A DNA stretch of 14,324 nt from Pseudomonadota bacterium. GTDB taxonomy: Bacteria; Pseudomonadota; Gammaproteobacteria; Burkholderiales; Ferrovaceae. A model generated the notes under the pieces. That model did not search any database, had not been told where the DNA came from, and worked only from the letters and a program-made list of their open reading frames with translations. Each line of letters opens with the position of its first letter. The stretch's first letter is position 1. Where the stretch lies: positions 1 through 14,324 of the forward strand of contig JAJZEL010000157.1 of NCBI GenBank assembly GCA_021828575.1, in the 5' to 3' direction. The position numbers and the translations under genes are program-made. Shown piece after piece: positions 5,651 to 13,043 of this stretch.

Positions 5651-6868
5651 GTGATTCGCCTTGCCGGTCTGGCCTGGTGCTTGTTGATCGTCCCCGTTTC
5701 AACAGCGCTGGCCAGTCCCAGGGGGGATCTCAATTCCCTGCACGAGCGCATTCACAAGTTGCAAAAGGACTTGTCTGAAACCGAAGGGTCGCGCAACCAG
5801 GCTCAGGAAGAACTACGCAAGACCGAGCACAACATCAGCGAAATCAATCGGCATTTGCGCGACTTGGCCAAACAGCAGCAATCGCTCCAGAACGAACTGG
5901 ACAACCTTCACCAACGATCATCAGATACTCAGGAAGCGCTGGTGCAGAACCAGTCCGTTCTTTCCAGACTGCTGCGCGAGCATTATGAGGAAAGCCTGGC
6001 GCTGGCAGATGATCCCTGGCTGGCTGGAGGGGCGAGTTTTGACGAGCATGCACGCCATGAACGCTGGCTGGAAACGTTGGTTGGTGACCAGGCGGACAAT
6101 GGAAAACACCTGGAGTCCAACCTTCAGAATCTGACACAGGTCACCATTGCAAGAGAAAGAAAATACACACAATTGTTGCACGTCCAGGCTGAGCAGGCTG
6201 AGCAGAGAAAGCGCTTGGAAGCCGAAAACAAGACTCGGGCCAAGCTGGTGGCCGAGCTGTCCAGTCGCCTCAATCAGCAGAAGCACAGCCTGGATTCCCT
6301 GCGTCGCGATGAGCGCCGGTTGACGCGACTAGTGGAAGATCTGGAACGCAAGCTGGCGGCCCGTCATTCTTCTTCGCGCAAACATCCTCATGGCGCTGGC
6401 AAGGCCACGGGCTCAGAACCTCCGGTAGCCATGATCAATCAGCTGCCCGAGCCGGGCGAGGATAACGGCGTGTTCTCGCACCTGAGGGGCCACTTGCACC
6501 TGCCGCTGGCTGGGGAACTCATGAACCGTTTTGGCACTCCCCGTCAGGATACCGGCCTTCTCTGGAAAGGCTTGTTCATCAGAGCTCCCGAAGGGCGTGA
6601 TGTGAAAGCCGTGGCCTCTGGCCGCGTGGTGTTTGCTGATTGGTTGCGAGGTTTTGGAAACCTGCTCATCATTGACCACGGTAATGGGTACATGAGCCTT
6701 TATGGCGGGGCCCAGAGCTTGCTGACGCAGGTGGGCGATCTGGTCCAGGGAGGGGCTACAGTGGCTTCTGCAGGCAGCACGGGTGGTAGCAGCGAATCAG
6801 GGATATACTTCGAGCTTCGGTATGAGAGCAAGCCTTTCGATCCACTTTCGTGGATGGGGAAACCTTAA
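5651..6868 (+). CDS. envC: Murein hydrolase activator EnvC
   Basis: Periplasmic protein that, in E. coli, is recruited by FtsEX to the septum and activates the amidases AmiA and AmiB to split daughter-cell peptidoglycan. The 405-residue product has a signal peptide (about 1-21, cleavage after STALA), long coiled coils (about 25-115 and 150-240), a basic, polar linker, and a C-terminal LytM/M23 domain (about 281-403). That domain is catalytically dead: the His and Asp of the first metal motif are K306 and I310, and the HxH motif reads GIYFE (384-388). This is typical of EnvC and argues against a true M23 endopeptidase. WLRGFGNLLIIDHGNGYMSL (331-350) is close in wording to E. coli EnvC. The start is GTG 5651, 9 nt after gpmA, without a clear ribosome binding site. 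ctpA follows after 30 nt. Confidence 0.93.
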   Translation: MIRLAGLAWCLLIVPVSTALASPRGDLNSLHERIHKLQKDLSETEGSRNQAQEELRKTEHNISEINRHLRDLAKQQQSLQNELDNLHQRSSDTQEALVQNQSVLSRLLREHYEESLALADDPWLAGGASFDEHARHERWLETLVGDQADNGKHLESNLQNLTQVTIARERKYTQLLHVQAEQAEQRKRLEAENKTRAKLVAELSSRLNQQKHSLDSLRRDERRLTRLVEDLERKLAARHSSSRKHPHGAGKATGSEPPVAMINQLPEPGEDNGVFSHLRGHLHLPLAGELMNRFGTPRQDTGLLWKGLFIRAPEGRDVKAVASGRVVFADWLRGFGNLLIIDHGNGYMSLYGGAQSLLTQVGDLVQGGATVASAGSTGGSSESGIYFELRYESKPFDPLSWMGKP

Positions 6869-6898
6869 CTCGCATCAGACACAAGGACCGGAAACATC

Positions 6899-8293
6899 AT
6901 GAATGGGCTTTTGAAGAAATTGGGCTGGGTAATGCTGGGCACCTTTCTGGGTTTTGCCCTGGCATTCAATTTTTCTGCTGACGCGCAGCACTCTGATGCG
7001 TCACCCTCTTCCCTGCCTGTAGACGAGTTACGCACGTTTAGTGAGGTGTTCGGGAAAATCAAGACGGATTACGTCGAGCCTGTTCCCGACAGAAAGCTCA
7101 TCAAGGAGGCCATCATTGGCATGGTGTCCGGGTTGGACCCGCATTCTGCCTACCTGGATCAGGAGGCCTACAAGGAATTGCAGACAGGGACCCAGGGTGA
7201 ATTTGGCGGCCTCGGACTCGAAGTCACCATGGATGATGGCCTGGTGAAGGTGGTGTCTCCCATTGACGACTCTCCCGCCGCCAAGGCAGGCATGAAGCCA
7301 GGAGACCTCATCATCAAATTGGACGGGGAAGCAGTCAAGGGCATGACACTTAATGATGCAGTGAAGCTCATGCGTGGCAAACCTGACACCACCATTAGTC
7401 TGACAGTGCTGCGCAAGGATGTGCCCAAACCCCTGGTGATCACCCTGACCCGGGCCATTATCAAGATGAAGAGCGTCAGACTCGAGGAGAAGGATCCCGG
7501 TTATGCCGTCATGCGCATCAGCCAGTTCCAGGAGCGTACGGCTGAAGATCTGGCCAAGGCCTTTGACAAGTTCTACAAGGACAATCAGGGCCACGTGAAA
7601 GGCATCGTGCTTGACCTGCGCAACAACCCTGGGGGATTGCTCAATGCCGCTGTGGGCGTGTCGGCAGTATTCCTGCCCAAGGACACGTTGGTGGTCTACA
7701 CCGATGGCCGGATACCGGATTCCAAGATGCACCTCACCACTCTTCCTGAAAACTATCTGCCAGGGCCTACGGAGGAAGATTTCATTGCCACGTTGCCGGA
7801 TGCTGTGAAGAAAGTCCCGCTGGTAGTGCTGGTGAACGGGGGGTCGGCGTCGGCTTCTGAAATCGTTGCTGGTGCATTGCAGGATCAGAAACGGGGAACC
7901 ATCATGGGAGTCCGTACTTTTGGAAAGGGGTCCGTGCAGACGATTTTCCCTCTGGGTAACAATACGGCACTCAAGCTGACCACGGCTCGTTATTTCACGC
8001 CGAAGGGGCGTTCCATTCAGGCCAAGGGTATTGACCCGGATCTGGTGGTTCCAGATGATGCCAATTCCGTTGAGGCCACTCTGGGAATCCGCGAAGCGGA
8101 TCTGACAGGGCATCTGGCAAACCCCAATGACGGCAAAGCAGGCACTCCTTCTGCAGCGTCACCTGCTCCTGAAATGGCCACACCTCAGTTGCACGCAGGA
8201 AAGGCTGGGGGCAAGTCCGGCAAACCGGTGGACGTGCAGATGGACCAGGCCATCAGTTACCTGAAGAAAGCGCAGGGCGATACACAGCACTGA
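6899..8293 (+). CDS. ctpA: Carboxy-terminal processing protease, S41 family (CtpA)
   Basis: Periplasmic serine protease that trims or degrades exported proteins from their C-termini; relatives control peptidoglycan hydrolases. The 464-residue product has an N-terminal membrane anchor or signal segment (about 8-26), then a PDZ domain (about 100-185) with GEFGGLGLEV and AGMKPGDLI, then the S41 core. The core shows LDLRNNPGG (238-246), catalytic S318 in NGGSASASE and K343 in GVRTFGKGSVQ. The 25-residue Ser-Lys spacing fits the family and Q347 completes the Ser-Lys-Gln set. The tail (about 410-445) is a low-complexity Ala/Pro/Gly/Lys stretch before a final helix. AAGGA at 6883-6887 and GGAA at 6890-6893 precede the ATG. 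It lies between envC and the MoeB-like gene, an order common in betaproteobacteria. Confidence 0.96.
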   Translation: MNGLLKKLGWVMLGTFLGFALAFNFSADAQHSDASPSSLPVDELRTFSEVFGKIKTDYVEPVPDRKLIKEAIIGMVSGLDPHSAYLDQEAYKELQTGTQGEFGGLGLEVTMDDGLVKVVSPIDDSPAAKAGMKPGDLIIKLDGEAVKGMTLNDAVKLMRGKPDTTISLTVLRKDVPKPLVITLTRAIIKMKSVRLEEKDPGYAVMRISQFQERTAEDLAKAFDKFYKDNQGHVKGIVLDLRNNPGGLLNAAVGVSAVFLPKDTLVVYTDGRIPDSKMHLTTLPENYLPGPTEEDFIATLPDAVKKVPLVVLVNGGSASASEIVAGALQDQKRGTIMGVRTFGKGSVQTIFPLGNNTALKLTTARYFTPKGRSIQAKGIDPDLVVPDDANSVEATLGIREADLTGHLANPNDGKAGTPSAASPAPEMATPQLHAGKAGGKSGKPVDVQMDQAISYLKKAQGDTQH

Positions 8294-8302
8294 GCAGTTT
8301 TG

Positions 8303-9061
8303 ATGGACGATTTTGCTTTGTTGCGGTACAGCCGCCATATTCTCCTGAAAGAAATGGATATGACGGGGCAGGAGAAGATCAATCAAGGTCGGGTGCTATT
8401 GGTGGGGGCAGGCGGACTGGGTTCTGCTGCTTCAGATCACTTGGCGGCTGCAGGCGTGGGGCACCTCGTACTGTGCGATGGTGACGAAGTGGATCTCACC
8501 AACCTGCAACGCCAGGTGGCTTTGCGCATGACGGACCTTGGTCACAACAAGGCCCTGGCTACCATGGGCAGCGTGCAGGCCATCAATCCCCTGGTCCAGG
8601 TGGAAGGCATTCCAGAACGACTGGATGCTTGCAGGCTGGACATGCTGGTGGCAAATGTCGATGTGGTCCTGGATTGCACTGATAATTTTGAAACTCGCCA
8701 CGCCATCAATCGGGCAGTGGTGCATCATCGCAAGCCGCTGGTTTCTGGTGCGGCAATTCGTTTTGACGCTCAGGTGACCGTATTTGATCTGAGGGATGAC
8801 AAAAGTGCATGCTATGCGTGCCTTTTCCCGGAGGAAGGACAGGATCAGGAAGAACGGTGTGCCATCATGGGCGTGTTTTCCCCGCTGGTAGGCATCGTGG
8901 GTGCTACCCAGGCGGCAGAAGCATTGAAATTGCTGGCTGGTATCGGCACCTCTCTGAAAAACCGTCTTTTGATGCTGGATGCCCTTTCCATGGAATGGAA
9001 GCAGGTCAGATTACAGCGGGACCCCGCTTGCCACGTGTGCGGTCAGCCTCATGCTGACTGA
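8303..9061 (+). CDS. moeB: MoeB/ThiF-family E1-like adenylyltransferase
   Basis: Activates the C-terminal glycine of a small ubiquitin-like sulfur carrier by adenylation: MoaD for molybdopterin, or ThiS for thiamine. The 252-residue product has the N-terminal RYSRHILL (8-15), ATP-binding VGAGGLGS (34-41), CDGDEVDLTNLQRQ (58-71), and DCTDNFETRH for the adenylate site. Zinc-binding cysteine pairs are C170/C173 and C243/C246. C186 in ERCAIMGVFSP occupies the position of the ThiF/MoeB cysteine. ATG 8303 is preferred; TTG 8300 is one codon earlier in frame. No rhodanese domain is fused. It starts 9 nt after ctpA and its end overlaps tadA by 11 nt. MoeB is the usual name at this locus, but no MoaD or ThiS partner is visible here, so the pathway is inferred. 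Confidence 0.85.
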   Translation: MDDFALLRYSRHILLKEMDMTGQEKINQGRVLLVGAGGLGSAASDHLAAAGVGHLVLCDGDEVDLTNLQRQVALRMTDLGHNKALATMGSVQAINPLVQVEGIPERLDACRLDMLVANVDVVLDCTDNFETRHAINRAVVHHRKPLVSGAAIRFDAQVTVFDLRDDKSACYACLFPEEGQDQEERCAIMGVFSPLVGIVGATQAAEALKLLAGIGTSLKNRLLMLDALSMEWKQVRLQRDPACHVCGQPHAD

Positions 9062-9542
9062 TTCGGATCTTGATGACGCCATGATGCGGGAAGCCTTGCG
9101 ACTGGCTGACGAAGCTGCCCATCATGGCGAGGTACCTGTGGGGGCTGTGGTGGTGAGTGCCGATGGAGTGATCATCGGACGTGGCTTTAACCGCCCCTTG
9201 CACCAGCATGATCCCACTGCCCATGCTGAAATGGAGGCCATGAGAGAAGCGGCCCGCCATCTGGGCAATTATCGCCTTCCGGGTTGCAGCCTTTATGTGA
9301 CGATCGAGCCTTGTGCCATGTGTGCCGGGGCCGTCCTGCATGCGCGGATTTCTCGACTGGTTTTTGGTGCCCATGACCCGAAAACAGGTGCCTGCGGGAG
9401 CGTGGTGGATCTTTTTTCACAGAATCGGCTCAATCATCACGCAACCGTGGTTTTTGGCGTGCGGGCAGAGGAGTGTGGGGATCGACTGAAACGTTTTTTC
9501 CAGGAACGTCGCAGGAATGGCAAACTGCTTCAGGTAGAATGA
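9051..9542 (+). CDS. tadA: tRNA-specific adenosine deaminase TadA
   Basis: Zinc enzyme that deaminates wobble adenosine-34 of tRNA-Arg(ACG) to inosine, letting one tRNA read three arginine codons. The product of ATG 9051 has 163 residues (E. coli 167). Catalytic residues are H58 and E60 in DPTAHAEMEA, and C88 and C91 in PCAMCAG. GEVPVGAVVV (26-35), GRGFNRPLHQHDP and VFGAHDPKTGACGS match TadA rather than cytidine or guanine deaminases. The frame is open upstream to 8979, but that part lies inside the MoeB-like gene. The chosen start overlaps that gene by 11 nt, suggesting coupled translation; ATG 9081 is a shorter alternative. dnaE follows about 30 nt later. Confidence 0.95.
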   Translation: MLTDSDLDDAMMREALRLADEAAHHGEVPVGAVVVSADGVIIGRGFNRPLHQHDPTAHAEMEAMREAARHLGNYRLPGCSLYVTIEPCAMCAGAVLHARISRLVFGAHDPKTGACGSVVDLFSQNRLNHHATVVFGVRAEECGDRLKRFFQERRRNGKLLQVE

Positions 9543-9575
9543 AGCCACCTGCTTTTGATCTGACCTGACTTGGCC

Positions 9576-12500
9576 GTGAGCGCTACTCAACCCGTTTTTG
9601 TCCATTTGCGCCTGCACACAGAATTTTCCATTACCGATGGGCTGGTGCGCATTCCGGAAGCCGTGGATTTTGCCAGGTCAGACGGCATGCCTGCGTTGGC
9701 CATTGCGGACATCAACAATTTGTTTGGATGGATTCGTTTCTACCGTGCTGCCCGTGGCGCAGGCATCAAGCCGTTGGCAGGTTGTGACGTCTGGGTTCAT
9801 CCTGATGAGGGTCAGTCGGTTCCATACCGTGTGTTGTTGATGGCGCGTAATCCACACGGATATCACGCATTATGCCAATTGCTTTCCCGAGCCTGGGAAG
9901 CACCACAAACCCGAGGAGTGGCTTTTCTGGAGCGGACCTGGATCGAGGAGCAGGCAGAAGGTCTGATTCTCCTTTCTGGTGCTGCAAATGGAGACGTGGG
10001 ACAGGCATTGCAAAGCGGTAATCACAAGGAAGCCCGAGAGCGCGCTGAGCGCTGGAAACGGTTTTTTGGGGATGCTTTTTATCTGGAGGTGCAGCGGTCG
10101 GGCTTTCCAGGCCAGGAAGCCCTGGTGAATGCCACAGTCCAGCTGGCTGCAGAACTGGATGTTCCGCTGGTGGCCACGCACCCGATACAGTTCATGCGCC
10201 CTCAGGATTTCAAGGCCCACGAGGCCAGGGTCTGTATTGCATCGGGCCAATTGCTGGCAGACCCCCGTCGTCCCAGAACCTTCACCCGCGAACAATATTT
10301 CAAGAGCCAGCAGGAAATGGCGGCTCTTTTTTCCGATATTCCCGAAGCCTTGCAGAATGCAGTGGAAATTGCGCGGCGCTGCAATCTTGATCTGGTCCTC
10401 GGAAAACCCAGGCTACCTGATTTTGATACCCCTGACGATGAGCCACTGGATGTCTTTCTGGAGCGGTCTGCATCCGAAGGGCTGGATCAGCGGTTAATGA
10501 CCCTCTATCCGGACGAGTCATTGCGCGAGAAGGAACGTCCGGCTTACGAAGAGCGTCTGAAATTCGAGTGCCAGACCATCGTTCAGATGGGGTTTTCGGG
10601 GTACTTTCTCATTGTGGCGGATTTCATCGGGTGGGCTAGGCACAACGGAGTGCCAGTGGGGCCAGGACGTGGTTCGGGCGCTGGCTCACTGGTGGCTTAT
10701 TGTCTTGGTATTACTGATCTGGATCCATTGCGTTATGACCTGCTCTTTGAGCGTTTCCTGAATCCCGAACGGGTTTCCATGCCCGACTTTGACGTGGATT
10801 TCTGTCAGGATGGGCGAGATCGTGTGATCGAATATGTGCGCCGAAAATATGGTGCCGAATCCGTTGCGCAGATTGCCACCTTTGGCACCATGGCTGCCAA
10901 GGCTGTTATTCGTGATGTAGGTCGAGTCCTGGACCTGCCTTATCATTTTGTTGATCAGCTGGCAAAACTGGTGCCTTTCGAGCTTGACATGACCCTGGAA
11001 AAAGCGCGCCAACAGGAACCACTGTTGGACAAGCGTGCCCGGGACGAGGAGGAAGTGGCCGAACTGCTGGCTCTGGCCGAAAGGCTGGAAGGGGTCACGC
11101 GCAACGTAGGCATGCATGCCGGTGGCGTGTTGATCGCACCAGGCAGGCTGACGGATTTCACGCCCTTGTACCGCCAGGATGGTTCGGATGTGATGGTTAG
11201 TCAGTTCGACAAGGATGACGTGGAAAAGGTGGGTCTGGTCAAATTCGACTTTCTTGGCTTGCGTACTCTGACCATTCTGGACTGGGCAGAAAGGCATGTG
11301 AGGGCTTTGGTGGATGATCCGCGCGCATCTGGATTCCACGTTAACGACATTCCGCTGGATGACCCGGCAACCTATGCCCTGTTTGGATCAGGAAACACGT
11401 CTGCCGTATTCCAACAGGAATCGCGTTCTGCACGGGATATGGAGAAGCGCCTGAAACCTTCAGGGTTTGAAGACATCATTGCCCTGATGGCGCTCAACCG
11501 ACCAGGTCCCCTGCAATCAGGCATGGTGGACGATTTCATCAATCGTCGCCATGGTCGTGAAAAATGTGAGTATTTTCATGAGTTTCTTGAACCCATCCTG
11601 CGGCCCACCTATGGGGTCATCGTTTATCAGGAACAGGTGATGCAAATTGCCCAGGTACTGGCGGGCTATACGCTGGGTGGCGCTGATCTTCTGCGGCGTG
11701 CCATGGGAAAAAAGGACAAGGAGGAAATGGCCAGACAACGGCCCCGTTTCATTGAAGGGGCTGTGGAACGAGGGGTTTCAGTCACATTGGCGACCCAGTT
11801 ATTCGACCTCATGGCCAAGTTTGGCGAGTACGGATTCAACAAGTCCCACTCTGCCGCCTACGCCTTGGTGTCCTATCAGACGGCCTGGCTCAAGGCTCAC
11901 TATCCTGCCCAGTTCCTGGCGGCCACCTTATCGGCAGATATGGATGACACGGATAAGGTGGCCATTTTTGTGGAAGATGCGCGCAGGAACAATCTTGAAA
12001 TTCTGCCTCCAGATGTGAATGCTTCTTCCTGGCGTTACATGCCCGTGGGCAGACGGCAGATTCGCTACGGGCTGGGGTCCATCAAGGGGGTGGGCGAGGC
12101 AGCGGCTCTGGAGATTGAACGCGTGCGTCAGGAAGACGGACTATTTACCGGGTTGCCTGACTTGTGTCTTCGTGTCGACAAAAAAGTGGCCAACCGTCGG
12201 GTTCTCGAAGCGCTGATCAAGGCAGGGGCTCTGGATGCCCTGGAAGACAATCGGGCCATGCTTTTGGCTTCCGTAGACAGGGCAATGGAAATGGCTGAGC
12301 AGGCCAGTCGAAACCAGCATCAGGGCGCCTTGTTTGGCGGGGAGGCAGCACAAGCGCGCGAGGCACCTCCAGAACTGATTCGCAACGTGGTTCCATGGTC
12401 ATTACGCGAGCGTCTGATCCAGGAAAAATCTGTTCTTGGGTACTATTTCAGTGGCCACCCGTTTTCTGCTTATGCAAAAGAAATCAGGGGCCTGGTGCCA

Positions 12501-13043
12501 CGGGATCTATCGCAGCTCGTGCCGCGCCCTGAGCCAGTGATTGCTGCCGGAATTGTCATCGCCTTGCGCATCCAGCAAACCCGTCGTGGTCGCATGGCCA
12601 TTGTTCAAGTGGAAGATGGGACAGCCCGTGTGGAAGTGGCCATTTTTAGTGAACTGTTTGACCAGGCACGCGCCATCATCCAGGAAGACCAACTGCTGGT
12701 CGTGGAAGGCAAAGCCTCTCTGGACAATTTCACGCAAGGCGTTCGCCTCACGGCAGACCGGGTATATTCTCTGAGTGACGCAAGGGTGCGCTTTGCCCGA
12801 GAACTCCGTCTGCATCTTGAGGGTGATATGAATGTGAGTCGTCTGGTGAATATTTTGGCCTCATCGCCCGCGGGAAACTGCGCCGTGACAGTGGAATACG
12901 CCAATATGGATGCCCGATGCGAAATCGAGTGGCCACCCATGCGGCTGGACGAAACACTTTATGAACAGATCAGGGAGTGCCTTGGTGAAGACCAGGTGAA
13001 TGTGGTTTTTGGCCGAGAGCGGGTGGAAAACGCTGTCATTTGA
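9576..13043 (+). CDS. dnaE: DNA polymerase III subunit alpha DnaE
   Basis: Catalytic subunit of the replicative polymerase. The 1155-residue product (E. coli 1160) opens with the PHP domain: VHLRLHTEFSITDG, then ALAIADINNLFGW, and ATHPIQF near 200. The palm carries the metal-binding aspartates D404 and D406 in MPDFDVDFCQDGRDR and D558 in VKFDFLGL, each offset by 3 from E. coli D401, D403 and D555. PGRGSGAGSLVAYCLG, NVGMHAGGVLIAPGR and GEYGFNKSHSAAYA are the other polymerase signatures. A C-terminal OB-fold lies near RRGRMAIVQVEDGTARVEV (about 1010). GTG 9576 gives a normal N-terminus; TTG 9570 two codons earlier is possible and neither has a good ribosome binding site. The stop overlaps the convergent metG by 8 bp. 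No frameshift is visible. Confidence 0.97.
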   Translation: MSATQPVFVHLRLHTEFSITDGLVRIPEAVDFARSDGMPALAIADINNLFGWIRFYRAARGAGIKPLAGCDVWVHPDEGQSVPYRVLLMARNPHGYHALCQLLSRAWEAPQTRGVAFLERTWIEEQAEGLILLSGAANGDVGQALQSGNHKEARERAERWKRFFGDAFYLEVQRSGFPGQEALVNATVQLAAELDVPLVATHPIQFMRPQDFKAHEARVCIASGQLLADPRRPRTFTREQYFKSQQEMAALFSDIPEALQNAVEIARRCNLDLVLGKPRLPDFDTPDDEPLDVFLERSASEGLDQRLMTLYPDESLREKERPAYEERLKFECQTIVQMGFSGYFLIVADFIGWARHNGVPVGPGRGSGAGSLVAYCLGITDLDPLRYDLLFERFLNPERVSMPDFDVDFCQDGRDRVIEYVRRKYGAESVAQIATFGTMAAKAVIRDVGRVLDLPYHFVDQLAKLVPFELDMTLEKARQQEPLLDKRARDEEEVAELLALAERLEGVTRNVGMHAGGVLIAPGRLTDFTPLYRQDGSDVMVSQFDKDDVEKVGLVKFDFLGLRTLTILDWAERHVRALVDDPRASGFHVNDIPLDDPATYALFGSGNTSAVFQQESRSARDMEKRLKPSGFEDIIALMALNRPGPLQSGMVDDFINRRHGREKCEYFHEFLEPILRPTYGVIVYQEQVMQIAQVLAGYTLGGADLLRRAMGKKDKEEMARQRPRFIEGAVERGVSVTLATQLFDLMAKFGEYGFNKSHSAAYALVSYQTAWLKAHYPAQFLAATLSADMDDTDKVAIFVEDARRNNLEILPPDVNASSWRYMPVGRRQIRYGLGSIKGVGEAAALEIERVRQEDGLFTGLPDLCLRVDKKVANRRVLEALIKAGALDALEDNRAMLLASVDRAMEMAEQASRNQHQGALFGGEAAQAREAPPELIRNVVPWSLRERLIQEKSVLGYYFSGHPFSAYAKEIRGLVPRDLSQLVPRPEPVIAAGIVIALRIQQTRRGRMAIVQVEDGTARVEVAIFSELFDQARAIIQEDQLLVVEGKASLDNFTQGVRLTADRVYSLSDARVRFARELRLHLEGDMNVSRLVNILASSPAGNCAVTVEYANMDARCEIEWPPMRLDETLYEQIRECLGEDQVNVVFGRERVENAVI

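Noticed and set aside
5651..6868. EnvC as an active M23 endopeptidase
   Set aside because: The metal-binding His and Asp and the HxH motif are all replaced, so it cannot be a standard zinc peptidase.
7028..8113. 361-codon open frame antisense to ctpA
   Set aside because: It shows no recognisable domain, is rich in His, Gln and Arg as expected from the reverse of a GC-rich gene, and lies wholly within a well-supported S41 protease gene.
10686..11339. 217-codon open frame antisense to dnaE
   Set aside because: It is a shadow of the polymerase palm region with no motif and no ribosome binding site of note.
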